From: Laspinema palackyanum D2c
GTDB taxonomy: Bacteria > Cyanobacteriota > Cyanobacteriia > Cyanobacteriales > Laspinemataceae
Assembly: GCF_025370875.1 (NCBI RefSeq)
Contig: NZ_JAMXFD010000033.1
Location: forward strand, 1 to 57,344
Reading direction: 5' to 3'
DNA: 57,344 nt
Numbering within the stretch: the first letter of the stretch is position 1; each line of letters starts with the position of its first letter. Below the pieces are notes generated by a model, which was given only the letters and a program-made list of their open reading frames with translations, was not told the origin of the DNA and searched no databases. A program made the position numbers and the translations under genes. Below, one piece after another: positions 53,998-57,344 of this stretch.

Positions 53998-55662
53998 TTA
54001 AAAATCTCCTCCAGCACCGCCACCACCACTGCTGCCGCCGCCAAAACCACCTCCGCCACCACCTCCACCACCAAAACTACCACCGCCGCCATAACTCCCT
54101 CCATAACCACTACTACTGTCGTTCGTTAACCGGGGAATTTTTTGCTGAGTATCCTCGCGATAATTGCAAGATTGACATTCATAAATAATCTGGAGAATTC
54201 CCCCTTTTTCGTAGGTGGCTCGTTGCAGGGTTTTTTGTTCTACGACAATCATCGTGAATTCTTGACAATGGGGACATTCACTAAAGCGATGCTGATTGAG
54301 CAGATAGCGCCTGAGATGAAAGGTAGATGAATCATCGGGATAGCATTGGGAACAGTGCCACCCTTCAAATCGGGTACTGCCTAATCGTTGGGCGACTTGT
54401 TGCGGGGGAGTGAAGCGATCGCAGAGAATGTTTTGATTCAGTTTAATTAAGGGAGTTTCACATTTCTGGCATTTCACCGGCAGGTTGAATCGAAATAAGG
54501 CGATAATCCAAGGAGAAACGACATAGGTTATCAAACTAGAAACGAGTACCCAGATGAATAAGAATAATCCGGTCACTTCTGTTAAACTAGACAAGGGCAG
54601 AAAAATAGTCTGGCTGATTCCATAAAATATAGGTTTTCCCAGAGGAATAATTAATAACGACCAGAAACCTATAAAAACAAAAGTCACCCCCATTGCAATT
54701 ATTTTGTAATTAAAAAATGGCGTACTTATCAGCACATTAGTGGTGACATGATGATACATGGCCCGCCAGAAATTGACTACAAAAAATAGGGAACCGCCTC
54801 CCAGGGAAATGATGGCGAATCCTCGCCACAGCATCCCGGATGGATCAGCGATCAGGGTAAGCAAAATTAAGCCGAAGGAGAGACTAAAAACAGTACAATA
54901 AATCCACGCAGAAAATCCTGTTTCGAGGCGGTTGTCGAACTTACCCATGACCAGCGATCGCCCTTTGGGTTTTAGGGATAGCGGTTGCTGTGTCATGGAT
55001 TGGACTTTTTTATAGCCCCCGAAAGAGAAGACAAAGGCAACCAAAGAAGTAATTCCCAAAAATGGCGTGGGAGAGGAGGGTTCTGAAAACTCCTTTACTG
55101 GGGGATTTCCCGATAACTCGGTGACTAACGCTTCCGTTCCCGCTAATATGCCTCCATCCCAATCTCCTACCCGCAGTTTTGGAGTGATTTGATTGGTAAT
55201 AATGTTACCCACTTGGGCATCAGGTAAGAGTCCCTCTACGCCATATCCCGTTTCGATTTCAACTCTTCTATCTCCGACGGAAGTTAAAAACAAAACGCCA
55301 TTATCTACGCCTTCTTTACCAATTTCCCATTCATTAAACAGTTCCGTAGTAAAGTCTTTCGGACTGGGAGAGGGGGCGGTTGTGGGGACCGTTACCACGG
55401 CAATTTCTGCCCCCGTGGTTGCCTCCAATTCCGATATCATCTGATTAAGTTGAGTTTCTGTACTCTCGCTGAGGATATTCGCCATATCGGTTACCCATCC
55501 CCCAGACTGTTGCCGGGGATTGGACACATCTTGCACGGACAAAGCGTGACTGATGAGGGGAAAGCCAATCAGGGATAAGCCGAGTAAAATAGTCCAGAGC
55601 ATTCTTCCTTGGGTGACTCTTATCCGTAAATTTGTCCGGATGATTCTGAGCAATGGGGTCAT
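53998..55662 (-). CDS. TPM-domain protein, multi-helix, one zinc-ribbon module
   Basis: 554 aa from the ATG at 55662, which has GAGG about 11 bases upstream. The signal peptide (TILLGLSLIGFPLISHA) and TPM domain are close to the neighbouring paralogue's (SVQDVSNPRQQSGGWVTDMAN, TGAEIAVVTVPT, VDNGVLFLTSVGDRRVEIETGYG). The middle part has about five membrane helices (LVAFVFSFGG to VVSPWIIALF), then one four-CxxC module (CQKC, CSQC, CPHC, CQSC) and a Gly/Ser-rich tail ending GGAGGDF. TPM proteins act in membrane-protein or photosystem repair in related systems; the function here is unproven. Confidence 0.88.
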   Translation of the reverse strand: MTPLLRIIRTNLRIRVTQGRMLWTILLGLSLIGFPLISHALSVQDVSNPRQQSGGWVTDMANILSESTETQLNQMISELEATTGAEIAVVTVPTTAPSPSPKDFTTELFNEWEIGKEGVDNGVLFLTSVGDRRVEIETGYGVEGLLPDAQVGNIITNQITPKLRVGDWDGGILAGTEALVTELSGNPPVKEFSEPSSPTPFLGITSLVAFVFSFGGYKKVQSMTQQPLSLKPKGRSLVMGKFDNRLETGFSAWIYCTVFSLSFGLILLTLIADPSGMLWRGFAIISLGGGSLFFVVNFWRAMYHHVTTNVLISTPFFNYKIIAMGVTFVFIGFWSLLIIPLGKPIFYGISQTIFLPLSSLTEVTGLFLFIWVLVSSLITYVVSPWIIALFRFNLPVKCQKCETPLIKLNQNILCDRFTPPQQVAQRLGSTRFEGWHCSQCYPDDSSTFHLRRYLLNQHRFSECPHCQEFTMIVVEQKTLQRATYEKGGILQIIYECQSCNYREDTQQKIPRLTNDSSSGYGGSYGGGGSFGGGGGGGGGFGGGSSGGGGAGGDF

Positions 55663-55971
55663 AATTTCGAGCCTCAAATTTTTATCAACGGCTGGGAATA
55701 TCCTGAAATTAAAGGATGTCAATTCATAAATCAGAAAAATGGAGAGGATTTTTAGACTAAACCTGACTCGGGACCCCAGAAATCAGTCATAACATTAGCC
55801 GGGAATGATAAAAAGTAGTGGGGCTTCGCCCTCCTCTCACTCAAGGAGACTTGTTGCATCACTCCTGGACTCATGAGGGGGAGTTACATTACCTCGCTAC
55901 ATCCTGGCATTGATTGAGATAAATTAGAAGAGAATTTAACATTTTGTTATGAATTGGGTAGAGGGGGAACG
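55663..55971. other. Divergent region between TPM and lemA-like genes
   Basis: 309 bases with no gene. It should contain the promoters of the TPM pair (minus) and the lemA-like gene (plus). GGGCTTCGCCC near 55819 is a short GC hairpin. No clear consensus box was found. Confidence 0.45.
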
Positions 55972-56739
55972 ATGAAGGATTCTAATTTTCAAATTCCTGA
56001 AGATATGGCCCAGGAAGTGCTAGAACTGGCTTCCCGCTACTATTCTGGGTCCCAAAATAGTTATTCTTTGGAGCAGTTGCAACAGGCGGGTTCCGATGTC
56101 CAGATTCCACCAGAGTTGATAAATAAAGCGATTCAAGAGGTACGGGAAAAACGCCGGATTGAGGCGCAGGCGCAACAAGGGGCACAGGAAAGGCAAAAAA
56201 CGATAAAAAAGGTGGCAGCAGGGGTGGCAGTCGCGATCGCCCTCTGGGGAATTTTTACCTATAATTCTCTGTCAAGCAGCGCCTCTGATGTGGAGGCAAG
56301 TTGGGCACAAGTCGAAAATCAACTCCAACGGCGGGCGGATTTAATTCCGAATCTGATTAGTGTGGCGAAGGCACAAACTGCTGCTGAACAAGAAACGATC
56401 GCCTTGTTGATGCGATCGCGAGAAAGTTATCTCCAAGCCCAAAATTTACCAGAAAAACAGGCGGCGATCGCAGAAATCAATGTAGCGATTAATCAATTTA
56501 ATCAATCTCTCGGGATGAACCCTCAATTACAATCCTCTCAGGCATTCCAAAATCTCAGTTATGAACTCGCTGGCACAGAAAATCGGATTGCTGTGGAACG
56601 AATGCGTTACAATCAAGCAGTGCAAGTCTACAATCAAAAGGTGCGGGCTTTCCCCAATTCTTTGATTGCGGGCTTGACAGGGTTTGACCAAAAACCCTTT
56701 TTTGCAGCAGAAAGTCGCGATGTTCCTAGAATTGAGTAA
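55972..56739 (+). CDS. LemA family protein
   Basis: 255 aa. The N-terminal 75 residues (soluble, helical, with EDMAQEVLELASRYYSGSQ) are not part of classical LemA. A membrane helix (about 82-100, VAAGVAVAIALWGIFTYNSL) follows, then the LemA core: VEASWAQVENQLQRRADLIPNLISVAKAQ, and the second coiled-coil helix with LAGTENRIAVERMRYNQAVQVYNQ. The core should be extracytoplasmic or membrane-associated. LemA proteins often sit with TPM genes, as here. The ATG at 55972 follows GAGGGGGAAC. Confidence 0.9.
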   Translation: MKDSNFQIPEDMAQEVLELASRYYSGSQNSYSLEQLQQAGSDVQIPPELINKAIQEVREKRRIEAQAQQGAQERQKTIKKVAAGVAVAIALWGIFTYNSLSSSASDVEASWAQVENQLQRRADLIPNLISVAKAQTAAEQETIALLMRSRESYLQAQNLPEKQAAIAEINVAINQFNQSLGMNPQLQSSQAFQNLSYELAGTENRIAVERMRYNQAVQVYNQKVRAFPNSLIAGLTGFDQKPFFAAESRDVPRIE

Positions 56740-56742
56740 TTG

Positions 56743-57288
56743 ATGAAAAAATCTGACCTGATTAAACTCGGTACTTGCTCGTTGGGGATTATTTTAGCTT
56801 GTACTTTATCAGTCCAAGGGGTGGAAATCACCCCTCGAATCCCTGAACTTAATAGTCTGTTTTCTCGACTATTACCCCAAGAACAGGTGCTGCCCGAATT
56901 AGGTAAAGCCCATGTGGTTTATTTAGGGGAAACTCACGATAGTGAAGCGGATCATCAAGCGCAGTTGGAGATTATCCGCGCCTTGCATCAGCAGAATCCC
57001 AATATGGCGATCGCGATGGAAATGTTCCAGCGTCCCTATCAAGGGGCTCTCGACCGTTATTTACGGGGAGAAATCACAGAAACTGAACTGATTGCAGAAA
57101 CGGAATACGAGAAACGCTGGGGATTTCCTTGGGAGTATTATGCAGAGATTGTGCGATTTGCTAAAGAACATCAGTTGCCAATTTTAGCGTTAAATGCACC
57201 GATGGAAGTTACCCGAACAGTAGCGCGGGATGGGTTAGAAGGGTTAAGCATACCGGACCGAGAATATATCCCACATTCCGCAGGTTGA
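56743..57288 (+). pseudogene. ChaN-family protein, interrupted
   Basis: 181 aa as read, starting three bases after the lemA-like stop, so co-transcribed. A signal sequence (IKLGTCSLGIILACTLSVQG) precedes the ChaN domain: GKAHVVYLGETHDSEADHQAQLEII, NMAIAMEMFQRPYQGALDRYL, EKRWGFPWEYYAEIVRFA. ChaN domains (PF04187) normally run about 200 residues beyond the first motif with further conserved His/Glu. Here the frame stops after EYIP at an abrupt TGA within CCCACATTCCGCAGGTTGA. The sequence past 57270 does not continue the domain, so the gene appears interrupted. Confidence 0.75.
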
Positions 57289-57344
57289 ATCAAGTCAGTA
57301 AATAATATTTCTGGCAGGAGGCCCCTAGGAACTGAAGGATCCAT

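Overview
The window is almost certainly from a filamentous cyanobacterium, probably Oscillatoriales-like. This is inferred from very frequent HIP1 sites (GCGATCGC and partial copies), the cytochrome b6f peptide PetL, a ClpS2-type adaptor, a GH100 neutral invertase, multi-PAS/GAF histidine kinases with the AHEINNPVNF H-box, and RTX/Calx-beta giant proteins. No rRNA, CRISPR array or complete insertion sequence was seen.

Layout. (1) 1-1456, minus strand: a tightly packed tRNA array of at least 13 genes (Asp, Glu, Met, Trp, Glu-like, Tyr, Ser, Ser, Phe, Gln, Gln, Leu, Leu-like). It has a consensus promoter at 1428-1456 and is cut by the window's left edge. Several members encode CCA, one Leu(CAA) has a class I body, and two are structurally damaged. 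(2) 1714-8894: housekeeping and small conserved genes: GST, several hypotheticals, HNH nuclease, RHH protein, TerB-like protein, aroB, petL, MFS transporter. (3) 8926-11398, minus: a quaternary-amine (osmoprotectant-type) ABC importer with one permease. (4) 11889-18007, plus: signalling block of a single-domain receiver, a six-PAS histidine kinase and a receiver-adenylate cyclase. (5) 18499-23067: clpS, a DUF2103-like protein, an IS630 transposase fragment, xseB without a neighbouring xseA, nurA, a HAD phosphatase and a normal chromosomal tRNA-Gln. (6) 23396-29826: two paralogous histidine kinases around a 2.6 kb stretch with no convincing gene. (7) 30368-33232: small membrane proteins, a secreted protein and an aldo/keto reductase. 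(8) 33281-49508: a surface/secretion block: a filamentous-haemagglutinin/CHAT-protease fusion, two giant RTX proteins sharing the same N-terminal module, and a TIGR03032-type protein between them. (9) 49860-57288: comB, neutral invertase, two tandem TPM-domain proteins with novel-looking four-CxxC modules, and divergently a lemA-like gene followed by a ChaN-family gene that is cut short near the right edge.

How the parts may work together: the signalling block could link a multi-input kinase to cAMP through receivers. The TPM, LemA and ChaN proteins form a plausible envelope-quality module. The FHA-CHAT and RTX proteins look like secreted or surface proteins, but no transporter for them lies in the window. 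Palindromic intergenic repeats of several families are scattered between the genes.
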